From NCBI GenBank assembly GCA_001799735.1, contig MGUA01000007.1:1-49355 (forward strand): DNA of 49,355 nt, read 5' to 3'. Below the pieces are notes generated by a model. It searched no databases, was not told the origin of the DNA, and saw only the letters and a list, made by a program, of their open reading frames with translations. A program made the translations under genes and the position numbers. Numbering within the stretch: position 1 is the first letter of the stretch; every line of letters begins with the position of its first letter. Below are positions 1 to 9,539 of this stretch, one piece after another. The stretch comes from Elusimicrobia bacterium GWB2_63_22. Its GTDB lineage: Bacteria; Elusimicrobiota; Elusimicrobia; Elusimicrobiales; UBA9959.

Positions 1-3000
1 CAGAGCCCCACGGGCCCTCCCGGCACCTGTGAGAACCCCATCTATGCCGGCTCTTTCTTCCTGCCCCCCGGCGAACACGCGGTAAACTACCTCTCTTTCG
101 ACAACGTCTGGAACGCCGAAAGCCCCAAAACCTTCCACCTTACCGTAATCGGCGGCGACATGGTGCCGCCGGAGACTTCCCTCATAATCGACGGTTCCAC
201 AATCCCTGCCGGCGTTACCGCAGAGATCGCCCCTGAAACCCTGACAACCATTTCAGCCATAGACCCCGTTTCCACCGGGACCGTCTCTGGCTTGAAAGAT
301 ATCTATTTCCTAATCGACACAACGCTAGATGCTTGCGGAGAGATGGGACCCGTGGTGTCCACCGCGCCCTCCGGCAGTTGCCAGAATTATCTATATACCG
401 GACCTTTCTCGCTGTCAATTGGCACCCATACGGTGTACTACACCGCGGTGGACAACGTTGGGAACATGGCGACAGTAAAAAGCGCGAGAATAATGGTTAA
501 GCCGGATCTCATTAACCCGGCTTTGCATCCGTTCTATGAACTGTTTTCTGCCTTCGGAGCTCCCGGCTCCGGCCCAGGGCAGTTCAACGCGTACGACGTT
601 AAATTCGACAAGGACGGGAACGCTTTATTGGCCGACAGCGACAATCTCCGCATACAGAAATTCTCTCCCGCCGGAGAATTCATAAGCATGTTCACCGTCA
701 AGAACTATGGTCATTCCTATTTCTACGCGCCCTTGCAGGTGGCGCCGTGTCCCAACGGGGACATCTGGGTCAGCGATTATGGCACGAAGCTCATGCGGTT
801 TACCGCCGACGGCACATTCCTGCGCGAGATGTACATCCAGGATATGGATGAGTTCCATGGGGGGTATCCCAAAAATATAGTCTGCACCGCCGAGAATGAA
901 ATATATTTCCTTACCTGGGCGAACTATATCTTCCGATTGGACAGCCAGGGGAACAAGCTTGGCGAGATAGCGGTAAGCAATAGCGGAAGCTATCTTAACG
1001 GCCTGGGGCGCGACAGCGCAGGCAACCTTTACACGTACCATAACACTACCGGCCAGATCCGCAAATACGCGAAGGCGGGTAATCTGGTCGCCTCCTGGCC
1101 CAGCGCTACTGGTGCAGGATCGGATATGCACGCCGGGGTTTCCGTGGATTCCTTTGACAATATTTATCTCTCAAGGTTCGGCAAGCCGCTTGAAATATAC
1201 ACAAGCACCGGCGGTTTTATAGGTGCCACGGCAAGTGTGCTCGGCCAGGAGGGTTCCCAATACTTCATATCCGCAATAGGAAATGCCTATAATCCCCGCA
1301 GCGGTGACCTATATCTCGCGGAAGGCAGCCGGGTGAAAATACTGCAAATGGACTTTAAAGCGCCGCCGGCGCCTGTCATCGTAAGCCCTCCCGCCGGGGC
1401 CACTGTATTGGTTTCGTCACCGCTGATAACCGGCCAGGCCGAGATCTCCAGCCTGGTGCGGATATATGACTATGGGACTTTGATCAAGGAATTACAGACG
1501 AACACTTCCGGATATTTCGCATTTAGTCTCCCCGCAGAAGCTTTCGGGGGGCATTCGCTTTCGGCGCGGGCGGCCGACGCCGCCGGCAATCTGTCTGAGC
1601 CGTCGGCCACGGCGGCGCTGCGCACCGCGGGGCTCAACGCCCCGGTGTTTGCCCAGCCTCTCGCCGGGCCCAGCGCCCCCGGAGTTTTCGACACCAGCGC
1701 CACCGTGACTGGGGATTTTAACGGCGACGGGATGCTGGATGTCTTCGGGATAGGCAGGGCTTCCGGCTATAACTATGGCGGATATGCTTTGTATAAGGGC
1801 CTTGGGAGCGGCGCTTTTGTGACGGTATCCACCGGCGCGATAGCCGGTTACAGCGACAACCTGGAAGCCGTGGCCTACGATTTTAACGGTGACGGACACC
1901 TGGACGTGGTGACGGGCATGACAGCCGTCGGTCTGGGTATAGACTATCTGATTACCTTAAAAGGCCGCGGTGACGGCACTTTTGACGCTCCGCAGGTCGG
2001 CGACCTGGTTGGAGTCCGCCCGGATATGCTGGTAGAGGATATGGACAAGGACGGTCTCGCGGACCTTGTGCTGTCGGCAAGCAACGGGGTGCGTGTTTAC
2101 TGGGGCAATTCGGCCGGAACTTTTTATCTTTACACTTCAACTCCAGTTCCGCCGGGAACTCACACCGCCGGGTCTTATTCCTCTTATTGTAACGGCGGAC
2201 TGGCCTCGGCGGATTTCGACGGCGACGGGAACACCGACCTGGTTTTCCGCAATGCCGTCCTGTTTGGCAACGGCCGCGCCGGTTTCGGAACGGCCAGGTT
2301 CCTGGCGCTGCCCGTACCTTTCTATGGAGAGATATGCGACGCGCAAAGCCCGGACCTGAACGGCGACGGTGTTCCGGACGTAGCCCTTACCGGATATAGA
2401 GAAAATAAAGTCCTTTCTTTCCTCAACCTCGGCCAAGGAAAGTTCATGCCCGCCGGCTCAGTAACGGTGAACAAACTCGCCTTTGAAAGCGTGGCGGCGG
2501 ACCTGAATGCGGACGGCAAAGAGGATATAGCTCTGTCTCCCGGTGGAGCCGATGCGCTGATAGTGCTGGCCGGCCGCGGCGACGGCACCTTTGCCGGCCC
2601 CTACACTTATGCTAGCGGAGGGACGCCGGGAGAAGTATGGGGACTGGGCGGGTTGAGCGCCGGGGATATAGACCTGGATGGACGGAAGGATATAGTGATG
2701 GCCTCCTCCATACTCTATCTGCCGGGGAGAACCGTCAACAGTTTCATGAGCTACCTTAACCGGGCGGATGTGCCGGACTGGACCCCGCCCGGCGAGGTGG
2801 AGATCGACGCGCAGGCCGATGCCGCCAATGGCATCACGGTGCGCTGGACCGCGCCCGGCGACGACGGTCTTTCCGGCCGCGCCGCTCTTTATGACCTGCG
2901 CTACTCGGAACTGCCCATAACCGACGTCAACGCGTTCTCGGCGGCTACCCGCGTGACCGGGCTTGCCGTGCCCAGCCCTGCCGGCCAGCCGGAGGCGGCG

Positions 3001-6000
3001 ACGGTCGGCGGACTTACCGGTGGCGTAACCTATTACTTCGCCCTTAAGACAGCCGACGAGGCGGGGAACACTTCCGGGTTATCCGACAGCCCCGGGGTTT
3101 TTCTCAAGTTCCTGTTCACCAGCACGGTAGTGGTCGGTGAACTGCCGGAAATGACGTTCAGCGCCTCCACCCGGGCAGAGGCGGAGCTGATAAGCGGCGT
3201 TTCAGGCCCCGGCGCCGTAGTGCTTGGCGCCGCCGCGGAGGCTGGCCTGACCCTGGCCAGTAATCTCTATGAGATCGGGCCTGAAGGCAGCTATGATCCG
3301 CCCGCTACGCTGACATTCGCATATTCCCCTGCCGCTATCGCGGCCTTAGGGCTGAGCGAGGATGATATCGGGATATATGAACACTTCAGCGAGAGGGGCT
3401 GGGTCCTGCTTGAAGGGCAGACTATCGACAGGACTGCGCATACCATAAGCGTGCCCGTAACTCAAATATCGTCGATATTCGCTATTTTTGGAACTGTAAA
3501 GGACAGAGCGGCACCGCAAACAAGTATGGCCGTGTGGTGTGCTACTCTTTCAGGGAACTGCCGCGCAGCCGGGCCGGATGGTGTTGTTTACGCCGACGCC
3601 GTCTCAACGATATCCTTTACCGCCGCCGACCCGGTCCTCTTCGGGACAGCTACCGGGGTTTCGTTCACGGAATTTAAAGTGGACGGCGCTGCGGATTTCG
3701 TGAAATATGCACAGTCCTTCACGCTCGCGCCCGGGATGCATGTCGTGGCTTACCGCAGCGGCGACTACGCCAGTAATCTGGAGCCTCTGCGCGAGGCAAA
3801 AGTATTTTTCGACGCCGAGCCTCCAGTTATCAAAATATCCTCCCCGACGGCCGGGGCGGTATTCAATGCCGGCCGCGGCCCTGTAGTAATAGCCTTTTTA
3901 CTGACGGACAATGCCGGCCCGGCCCCGAGTTACAGCGGCGTTATCCGGCAAACGGCAGATAAAGGCTCTCCCCGCGGGGAACGCCCCGGCATGGTAGCCG
4001 TGTCTTCGACCACTCTGATCGCGCCGCTCGACATAGACGACGGCTTGTGGCGAATAGAGGTGGAGGCTGAGGACGCAGCCGGTAATTCCACACAGGCTGT
4101 TTCAGGTGTTTTTGAAGTGATACATGACACCATTGCGCCGGTGACGGTCCTGCTGGTCGGGGAGCCCAAGCTGACGGATGGAAGCGTTTATATAAGTTCG
4201 GCCACGCCGCTGCAGCTCTCGACAACGGATGACATGCTCATCGGCGGGGACGGGCAGGGCGTGGGAGTGGAATCCGCTTATGCCTCGCTCGACGGCGGGC
4301 CTGCCGCGCCCGTCACTGGCGCTGTTTTTATCTCGGAGGAAGGGGCGCACATGTTCACATATTACAGTGTGGACAAAGCCGGCAATGCGGAATCGCCCAG
4401 GGTCGCTGAGTTTATGGTGGACAACAGCGCTCCCGAAGTATCACATGTTGTAACCAGCCCGGCTTTCTTCGGTGAGGAGCTATATCTTTCGACGTCGTCG
4501 GTCATCGGCCTGTCGGCCGTGGAGCCGCCCTCTTCGGGAGCGGCCAGCGGTCTTGCGGGCATTTTTGTCGCCGAATCAACGGACACTTACGCCGTCTACG
4601 CCGGTACCTTTACGGCTCCGGAAGGCGCTCACGCGTACAATTATTACGCGACAGACCGGCTTGGGAACACCGGAGCGGCAAAAACTTTAATCCTCAAAGT
4701 GGATGGCGCCGCACCTGTGTCCACCATGGCATTCTCCGGCGCCGCTACGGCCGGCGCGGTTGGCAGAACAGTGATATCTTCGTATACCAGCATGGGATTC
4801 GTCGCGGAAGATATTGTGTCCGGCGGGGTGGCTTGTGGGGTGGGCTATATCCTGTATTCCGTGGATAACGGCACGGCCGCGGTATATGCGAGCACTTTTA
4901 CGCTGCCCGAGGGTCTGCATGACATTTCCTACCAGGCTGTGGACAACGTGGGAAATACCGAGTCGGTACGGACCATTGCGCTGCAGGTAGGCGCCTCGCG
5001 CCCGGTGGAACTGAGACTTGAGCCATCCACGATAAACCTCAAGAGCGAGGGACAATACGTGGAAGCAAAGTTGACCGTCTCGAGCTCGGCGGGTGCGGCC
5101 TTTATCGAAGATACAATATGCATAACAAGCATCAATGACGCGCCGCTTGCCACACCTATCTGCGCGCTGCCGGCGAACGGCAATGAAAAGAATGACAACC
5201 AAAAAGTCCAATCCGCTAGCATAGAAGTCCAGTTCGACAGACAGGCGCTCATAAATGTATTGTCGGCAGATAGCCTGGTAAAGCTCGTGGTTGAGGGCTC
5301 CTTTGAGGACGGCTCTTATTTCTCGGCGGAAGACTATCTGCGTGTTATAAACCCGGTCCGGATACGCAAGATACAGGGGGGGAAGGTGAGGCATCTGTCC
5401 TTGGCCGGTGTTGATATTCCCGCCGAGGCCTTAAAAGGGGATACGGACATAACCGTAGTCACAGTTGTCGAACGCGCCGGCGAACAGCAAGAGCGCGCCG
5501 CGCGCGCCTCTGAAAGAGGATTACAGCGCAGGGGCGATATTTATGAATTCGGCCCAGAGGGAGCTGTTTTTGAAACAACCGTGGTCCTCGTGCTGCCCTA
5601 CGACAGTCTTGATCCTGGCAGTGAAAAACTTAACATCGCGTATTGGAATGTTTCAACAAAAGATTGGGAGATATTGGAATCAGAAACAGACTCCGCGGAA
5701 AAGGTCGTAAAAGCTAAAGTGAGACATTTCTCGCTGTATCAGGTGGTTGCCTCTACGGGGTCCGCCCGGGCAATTCGGGCTTCCGTGTCGGCTAATGTGT
5801 CAGCAGGACCTTCGCAGGAGTTCCGTCTCGGCGAGGTTTATGTCTACCCCAACCCGGCCAAGAATGGCCAGGCCCCCACTATCCACCTGGAGTGCGGCCT
5901 AGCCGACAGCGTGAACATCAAGATCTACACTGTAAGCGGCCGCGAGGCGCATGAACACACCATAACCAGCGCCCCGGCTGTGTTGGACGACGGCAATGGC

Positions 6001-6126
6001 CTCAGCTACGCCTATGAATATACCTGGAACAGCCATATTCCAAGCGGCGTGTATTACTACTTCATCGAGGCCGAGCGTGCCGGCAAGAAGATCAAGAAGA
6101 CCGGCAAGTTTGCCGTGGTCAGGTAA
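1..6126 (+). CDS. Giant secreted Ig/NHL/FG-GAP surface protein with FlgD/T9SS-like C-terminus (5' partial)
   Basis: The frame is already open at base 1 and carries the same repeat type, so the gene starts upstream of the window; the ATG at 160 is internal. Repeats of the style DNVGN, typical of OmpL47/Ig-like extracellular repeats, occur near 60-500 and again at about 4100-5000. Between, in order: NHL-type beta-propeller repeats (about 540-1350), FG-GAP/VCBS calcium-binding repeats such as DFNGDGMLD and DLNGDGVPD (about 1700-2700), and a fibronectin type III domain (about 2780-3090). The last 100 residues (about 5830-6123) start YVYPNPAKNG and end in a KKTGKFAVV strand, as in FlgD-Ig / type IX secretion sorting domains. 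Family knowledge suggests an outer-surface or secreted adhesin-like protein. The PorV-like gene follows 9 bases later, which supports the export idea. Substrate or partner is unknown. Confidence 0.9.
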   Translation, partial: QSPTGPPGTCENPIYAGSFFLPPGEHAVNYLSFDNVWNAESPKTFHLTVIGGDMVPPETSLIIDGSTIPAGVTAEIAPETLTTISAIDPVSTGTVSGLKDIYFLIDTTLDACGEMGPVVSTAPSGSCQNYLYTGPFSLSIGTHTVYYTAVDNVGNMATVKSARIMVKPDLINPALHPFYELFSAFGAPGSGPGQFNAYDVKFDKDGNALLADSDNLRIQKFSPAGEFISMFTVKNYGHSYFYAPLQVAPCPNGDIWVSDYGTKLMRFTADGTFLREMYIQDMDEFHGGYPKNIVCTAENEIYFLTWANYIFRLDSQGNKLGEIAVSNSGSYLNGLGRDSAGNLYTYHNTTGQIRKYAKAGNLVASWPSATGAGSDMHAGVSVDSFDNIYLSRFGKPLEIYTSTGGFIGATASVLGQEGSQYFISAIGNAYNPRSGDLYLAEGSRVKILQMDFKAPPAPVIVSPPAGATVLVSSPLITGQAEISSLVRIYDYGTLIKELQTNTSGYFAFSLPAEAFGGHSLSARAADAAGNLSEPSATAALRTAGLNAPVFAQPLAGPSAPGVFDTSATVTGDFNGDGMLDVFGIGRASGYNYGGYALYKGLGSGAFVTVSTGAIAGYSDNLEAVAYDFNGDGHLDVVTGMTAVGLGIDYLITLKGRGDGTFDAPQVGDLVGVRPDMLVEDMDKDGLADLVLSASNGVRVYWGNSAGTFYLYTSTPVPPGTHTAGSYSSYCNGGLASADFDGDGNTDLVFRNAVLFGNGRAGFGTARFLALPVPFYGEICDAQSPDLNGDGVPDVALTGYRENKVLSFLNLGQGKFMPAGSVTVNKLAFESVAADLNADGKEDIALSPGGADALIVLAGRGDGTFAGPYTYASGGTPGEVWGLGGLSAGDIDLDGRKDIVMASSILYLPGRTVNSFMSYLNRADVPDWTPPGEVEIDAQADAANGITVRWTAPGDDGLSGRAALYDLRYSELPITDVNAFSAATRVTGLAVPSPAGQPEAATVGGLTGGVTYYFALKTADEAGNTSGLSDSPGVFLKFLFTSTVVVGELPEMTFSASTRAEAELISGVSGPGAVVLGAAAEAGLTLASNLYEIGPEGSYDPPATLTFAYSPAAIAALGLSEDDIGIYEHFSERGWVLLEGQTIDRTAHTISVPVTQISSIFAIFGTVKDRAAPQTSMAVWCATLSGNCRAAGPDGVVYADAVSTISFTAADPVLFGTATGVSFTEFKVDGAADFVKYAQSFTLAPGMHVVAYRSGDYASNLEPLREAKVFFDAEPPVIKISSPTAGAVFNAGRGPVVIAFLLTDNAGPAPSYSGVIRQTADKGSPRGERPGMVAVSSTTLIAPLDIDDGLWRIEVEAEDAAGNSTQAVSGVFEVIHDTIAPVTVLLVGEPKLTDGSVYISSATPLQLSTTDDMLIGGDGQGVGVESAYASLDGGPAAPVTGAVFISEEGAHMFTYYSVDKAGNAESPRVAEFMVDNSAPEVSHVVTSPAFFGEELYLSTSSVIGLSAVEPPSSGAASGLAGIFVAESTDTYAVYAGTFTAPEGAHAYNYYATDRLGNTGAAKTLILKVDGAAPVSTMAFSGAATAGAVGRTVISSYTSMGFVAEDIVSGGVACGVGYILYSVDNGTAAVYASTFTLPEGLHDISYQAVDNVGNTESVRTIALQVGASRPVELRLEPSTINLKSEGQYVEAKLTVSSSAGAAFIEDTICITSINDAPLATPICALPANGNEKNDNQKVQSASIEVQFDRQALINVLSADSLVKLVVEGSFEDGSYFSAEDYLRVINPVRIRKIQGGKVRHLSLAGVDIPAEALKGDTDITVVTVVERAGEQQERAARASERGLQRRGDIYEFGPEGAVFETTVVLVLPYDSLDPGSEKLNIAYWNVSTKDWEILESETDSAEKVVKAKVRHFSLYQVVASTGSARAIRASVSANVSAGPSQEFRLGEVYVYPNPAKNGQAPTIHLECGLADSVNIKIYTVSGREAHEHTITSAPAVLDDGNGLSYAYEYTWNSHIPSGVYYYFIEAERAGKKIKKTGKFAVVR

Positions 6127-6135
6127 GGGGGACAT

Positions 6136-7110
6136 ATGAAAAACAAAAACACCCCTGACATGCTCAATCGGATGGTCTACCTGCTTTCAAGGCCGTGGGC
6201 CTTTGGCGCGGCGCTGTTGTTCGTGCTTATTCCTTCAACAAAGCTCAGCTCGGCGCTTGAAAGCGGCGCCGAGTTCCTGCGCATAGACACCGATGCGCGG
6301 GCGGGGGCCATGGCTTCTGCCGGCGCGGCTTCGGCTTCCGGCATAAGTGCAATGGCTTATAACCCGGCAGGCATAGTCAGCATGGGCCGGGGGGAGGGCA
6401 CCATAAGCCACAGCGCCTGGTACCTAGGCTCGGCGCACGACTTTGTAGGCGCCGGGGTTACCCTGCCGGGCGCTGGCGGCTGGCGTGCCGGGCTTAGCTT
6501 TAACCGGCTTTCCAGCGGCTCCATGGAGGGCCGCGGCGCAAACCGCACCCGTACCGGCGGCTATACCGCCTACGACCAGGCTGTGGGTTTGGGTCTGGCC
6601 AGGCGCTACGGGGCTTACAGCGTGGGCGGCACGGTGAAATATATCGAAAGTTCAATAGCCGGGGTTAAAGGCAGCGGCTATGCCGTAGACCTGGGGCTGA
6701 AGCGGGGGATAAGGGGCTTGCCGGTAAGCATGGGTTTGTCGGTGCAGAACTTGGGGCCCGGGATAAAGTATATTTCACAACGGGACCAATTGCCTTTAAG
6801 CGTAAGCGCGGGCATAATGTTCATGCCGGTGGCCGGGTTCATGCTTAACTTCGACGCCAAGCGTTATGTGTACGACAAGTACACGGCCTACAGCCTGGGC
6901 AGCGAGTATGCACTATTCGGCGGGCCCGAGAGCATGTCCGGGCTGGCGCTGCGCGGCGGGTTGATGGGTGGCGGCAATGCCGACAGCGCGGCGGGCGCGT
7001 TCACCGCGGGGGCGGGGATAAAGGTGATGAACGCGGACCTGGACTACGCTATGTCGCCGGAGGGGAAGCTGGGCAGTGTGCAGCGGATCACGCTGAAGAA
7101 GAAGTTCTGA
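6136..7110 (+). CDS. PorV/PorQ family outer-membrane beta-barrel protein
   Basis: 324 residues, ATG with AGGGGG 6 bases upstream. There is a long N-terminal hydrophobic segment (about residues 18-38), then the block GAEFLRIDTDARAGAMA and SGISAMAYNPAGI, which is the hallmark start of PorV/PorQ (UPF0164) barrels. The rest alternates Gly/aromatic beta strands and ends in a basic strand with terminal Phe, as outer-membrane barrels do. PorV in Bacteroidetes shuttles type IX secretion substrates; here the gene directly follows a giant protein with a T9SS-like C-terminal domain, so a role in its export or surface attachment is a fair inference. No other secretion component is in the window. A terminator follows. 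Confidence 0.85.
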   Translation: MKNKNTPDMLNRMVYLLSRPWAFGAALLFVLIPSTKLSSALESGAEFLRIDTDARAGAMASAGAASASGISAMAYNPAGIVSMGRGEGTISHSAWYLGSAHDFVGAGVTLPGAGGWRAGLSFNRLSSGSMEGRGANRTRTGGYTAYDQAVGLGLARRYGAYSVGGTVKYIESSIAGVKGSGYAVDLGLKRGIRGLPVSMGLSVQNLGPGIKYISQRDQLPLSVSAGIMFMPVAGFMLNFDAKRYVYDKYTAYSLGSEYALFGGPESMSGLALRGGLMGGGNADSAAGAFTAGAGIKVMNADLDYAMSPEGKLGSVQRITLKKKF

Positions 7111-7130
7111 TTGGCCCTTGCGGCCGGTGA

Positions 7131-7162
7131 AGAGCCCCCGTTTTCGGGGGCTCTCGCTTTTA
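7131..7162 (+). terminator. Rho-independent terminator after the PorV-like gene
   Basis: A 9-bp stem AGAGCCCCC / GGGGGCTCT with loop GTTTTC is followed by a CGCTTTTAT tract. It closes the surface-protein operon. Confidence 0.85.
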
Positions 7163-7182
7163 TACGGCAACGCAAGAATTGT

Positions 7183-7188
7183 TATTAT
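7183..7188 (+). promoter_or_regulatory. Extended -10 box, probably leaderless start
   Basis: TATTAT preceded by TGT (extended -10). Only 8 bases separate it from the ATG at 7197, so the predicted transcription start falls at or within two bases of the start codon. No clear -35 box. Confidence 0.5.
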
Positions 7189-7196
7189 AGAGGTCC

Positions 7197-8630
7197 ATGG
7201 CCATCCCGCACAAGTTAAAAACGCTGCTGACCGACCCGCTGCTCCTGCTGCTGGCGGCCGGCATTGCGGCGCGCTGGTTCCTGCTGGGGAGCGGTTCCCT
7301 TACCATAGACGAGATAGGTACGCTGGTCATTGCCCGGCAGCCGCTGCCGGACCTTATCCCCTACACGCTGCACCTCGGCTTCAACCCGCCGCTGTTTAAT
7401 TTCTTCACCTCGCTCTGGCAGTCGCTGGGCGAGGGCGCGCTATGGCTGCGCGCGCTGCCTTTTATCTTCAGCGCGGCGGCGCTGGCCGCCTACCGGAGTT
7501 TCTGTAAAGAATTTTTCAGCGCCGACCCTGAAAGCGGGGCCGCCGCGGCGCGGCTGGCGGTGTTCCTGGGCGCCTTCTCGCCGTTCTGGATAAACCTGGG
7601 CCAGCAGTTCCGTATGTATTCGCTGTTCCTGTTCCTCGCCATCCTGGCCAACCATCTTTTCCTTAAGCTCCTTCGCGGTACTGCGGCCCCGCGCCACCGC
7701 GCGGCTTACGGCGTGGTGCTGCTGCTGGGCCTGTATACCCATTACTATTTCGGTTTCGTCTGGGCGGCGCAGGGGCTCACCACGCTGGTCTTCGTTAAGG
7801 AAGGCCGCGGGCGGCTGGTGCTTACGCAGATAGGGGCCATGCTGGTTTTCCTGCCCTGGCTGGCCGCGGGCATAAAGGCGGTGGGCGTAGTGTCCGGCGT
7901 GCAGAGCATGGACTGGAGCTCGCCTTTTACTTTTCTAGGCAACTTCCTGCTGGGCTGGGGCACGGTAGACATGCTCATCCCGCGGTGGCTGGCCGCCGCC
8001 GGCGTGCTGGGCTTCTGCGCCGCGGCCGCGGGCCTGTGGCGGCTTAAGACCCGCCGCGCCGAGCTGCTGCTGGCCCTGCTGCACATAGCGCTGCCGCTGC
8101 TGTCGGTGCCGGTGCTGGAGCTGCTCACCGGCAACTCCTTCTCCATGCCGCGCTACTGGCTGTTCATCACGCCCTTCTACTACCTGCTGCTGGCCTACGC
8201 CGCCGAAGGCCTGGCCGGCTGGCGCCGTTCGACCGCCAGGATACTCCTGGCCGCCGCCGTGGTCGGCGGACTTTGCGCCTACTATGTGCTCAAAATAAAA
8301 GTGGATCCTTTCTTTCTGCCGGCCGCCCGGAGAATAGAGCAGGTGACCAGGCCCGGCACGCTGGTGCTGCACACCTCGGCCTACTGGTATATGCCGCTCA
8401 AGTATTATTACGCGCCGGGGTTCCGCCACTGCATTATCGCCTCGCCCGGAGAGGAGAACGGCTTTCTGGCCACCGGCTGGCTGCCGGACCATTGCGTGAT
8501 CGGCTCGCTCAAGGACCCGCAGCTGGCGGCCGAACCTTTCCTGCTGGTGGACCCGTACCGCAAGGCTACCGGCCAGCTCCTGTCGCCGGCCTCGCGCCGC
8601 CTGCTGGGCGAGGCCAAACTGATGCCTTAG
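7197..8630 (+). CDS. GT-C fold membrane glycosyltransferase (family 39/PMT-like)
   Basis: 477 residues with about ten hydrophobic segments. The first extracytoplasmic loop has the Asp-Glu pair typical of GT-C enzymes (LTIDEIGT, D38/E39), followed by HLGFNPPLFNF, which matches the H-x-NPP-x motif of dolichyl/undecaprenyl-phosphate sugar transferases of the ArnT/PMT/PMT_2 type. A soluble C-terminal part follows (about residues 370-477). Such enzymes move a sugar from a polyprenyl phosphate donor to a lipid or protein on the outer face of the inner membrane. Acceptor cannot be told. It is a single-gene unit after a terminator; secreted proteins next door are possible acceptors, but that is speculation. 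Confidence 0.75.
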   Translation: MAIPHKLKTLLTDPLLLLLAAGIAARWFLLGSGSLTIDEIGTLVIARQPLPDLIPYTLHLGFNPPLFNFFTSLWQSLGEGALWLRALPFIFSAAALAAYRSFCKEFFSADPESGAAAARLAVFLGAFSPFWINLGQQFRMYSLFLFLAILANHLFLKLLRGTAAPRHRAAYGVVLLLGLYTHYYFGFVWAAQGLTTLVFVKEGRGRLVLTQIGAMLVFLPWLAAGIKAVGVVSGVQSMDWSSPFTFLGNFLLGWGTVDMLIPRWLAAAGVLGFCAAAAGLWRLKTRRAELLLALLHIALPLLSVPVLELLTGNSFSMPRYWLFITPFYYLLLAYAAEGLAGWRRSTARILLAAAVVGGLCAYYVLKIKVDPFFLPAARRIEQVTRPGTLVLHTSAYWYMPLKYYYAPGFRHCIIASPGEENGFLATGWLPDHCVIGSLKDPQLAAEPFLLVDPYRKATGQLLSPASRRLLGEAKLMP

Positions 8631-8649
8631 CGGCCCGCCGCGGCTTTTG

Positions 8650-8655
8650 TATAAT
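8650..8655 (+). promoter_or_regulatory. -10 box TATAAT
   Basis: A perfect TATAAT, 35 bases before the ATG at 8691. This start keeps a short leader with AGGGG as ribosome binding site, unlike the leaderless starts elsewhere. The -35 box is weak. Confidence 0.55.
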
Positions 8656-8690
8656 AAAAAGCGGTAAAAAACAAAAGGGGTCCGAATTTA

Positions 8691-9500
8691 ATGAAGAAAA
8701 TATTAGTCAGGGCAGGCGTCGGCCTGGGCGTGCTTATCCTTATCGCCCTGATAGCGCTGATCCTTGTGCGCAAGCGTACCGCCGAGTGCCGGCAGGGACA
8801 GGGCTCCGTGGCCATAGAGGCCTGCTCCTTCCTGATAAATACATTTCCCAAGGACGCTATCCTGCCCTACCTGGACCTGCGGCGCGGCCATTACGCCGTG
8901 GCCGGGGCCAAGCTGGCCGAACTGGAAGACATGAAGCGCATGATCGCCATGGTAGAGAGCGGCAGGGTCCCTCTGGCTGACCCCCTTAAGGCCGCGATCT
9001 ATGAGAAGGCGGCCGAGGCCTACGCCAAGAACAATAACAAGGAAGAAGCCCTTAAGGCCGCCGATAAGGCCATACAGCTGGGTTCCAGGGACGGCAGCGT
9101 GCACATGATGCGCGGCCTGGCCCGCCTGGAGGCCGAGAAGTACGCCGACGCCATAGCGGATTTCAAAGCGGCCGAAGGGTTCGGCTATAAGCAGCTGCAG
9201 CTTTACATGAGCCTCGGCGCCGCCCACCTCGGGGCCGCCGACTACCTGAGCGCCTACCAGGTGCTCAAAAAATGCGAGGGGATGGCCGCCGCGCCGCAGG
9301 ACGTGGGGCTTATCAACAGGCAGCTGGGTCTGACCAGCTTTGAGCTGAAGAGCTACCAGGAAGCCCTGGACCATATGACCAAGGCCCTGCTGGCCGGCCC
9401 CTGCCCGGACTGCTCCGCCGTTATCAAGATGTCCCAGGAATTCCTGAAGCCCAAACCCAAGCCCAGGGCGTCGCCCAGGAAAAGAACCCGCCGCCGCTGA
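8691..9500 (+). CDS. Membrane-anchored TPR-repeat protein
   Basis: 269 residues. Residues about 6-27 form one hydrophobic helix followed by RKR, giving an N-in signal anchor with the rest likely periplasmic. The body is helical with tetratricopeptide signatures (for example AYAKNNNKEEALKAADKAI, then ARLEAEKYADAIADFKAAE, then SYQEALDHMTKALL). The C-terminal tail is Lys/Pro/Arg rich. Two CXnC-like cysteine pairs are seen (C29/C44 region, and CPDC near residue 240). TPR arrays are protein-binding scaffolds; the partner is unknown. AGGGG lies 12 bases before the ATG. The gene is followed after 39 bases by a SAF-TPR gene, probably in one transcript. Confidence 0.75.
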   Translation: MKKILVRAGVGLGVLILIALIALILVRKRTAECRQGQGSVAIEACSFLINTFPKDAILPYLDLRRGHYAVAGAKLAELEDMKRMIAMVESGRVPLADPLKAAIYEKAAEAYAKNNNKEEALKAADKAIQLGSRDGSVHMMRGLARLEAEKYADAIADFKAAEGFGYKQLQLYMSLGAAHLGAADYLSAYQVLKKCEGMAAAPQDVGLINRQLGLTSFELKSYQEALDHMTKALLAGPCPDCSAVIKMSQEFLKPKPKPRASPRKRTRRR

Positions 9501-9539
9501 AAACTTTAAATCTTAAGATCGAGCCAGAGAGGGTTGTTT

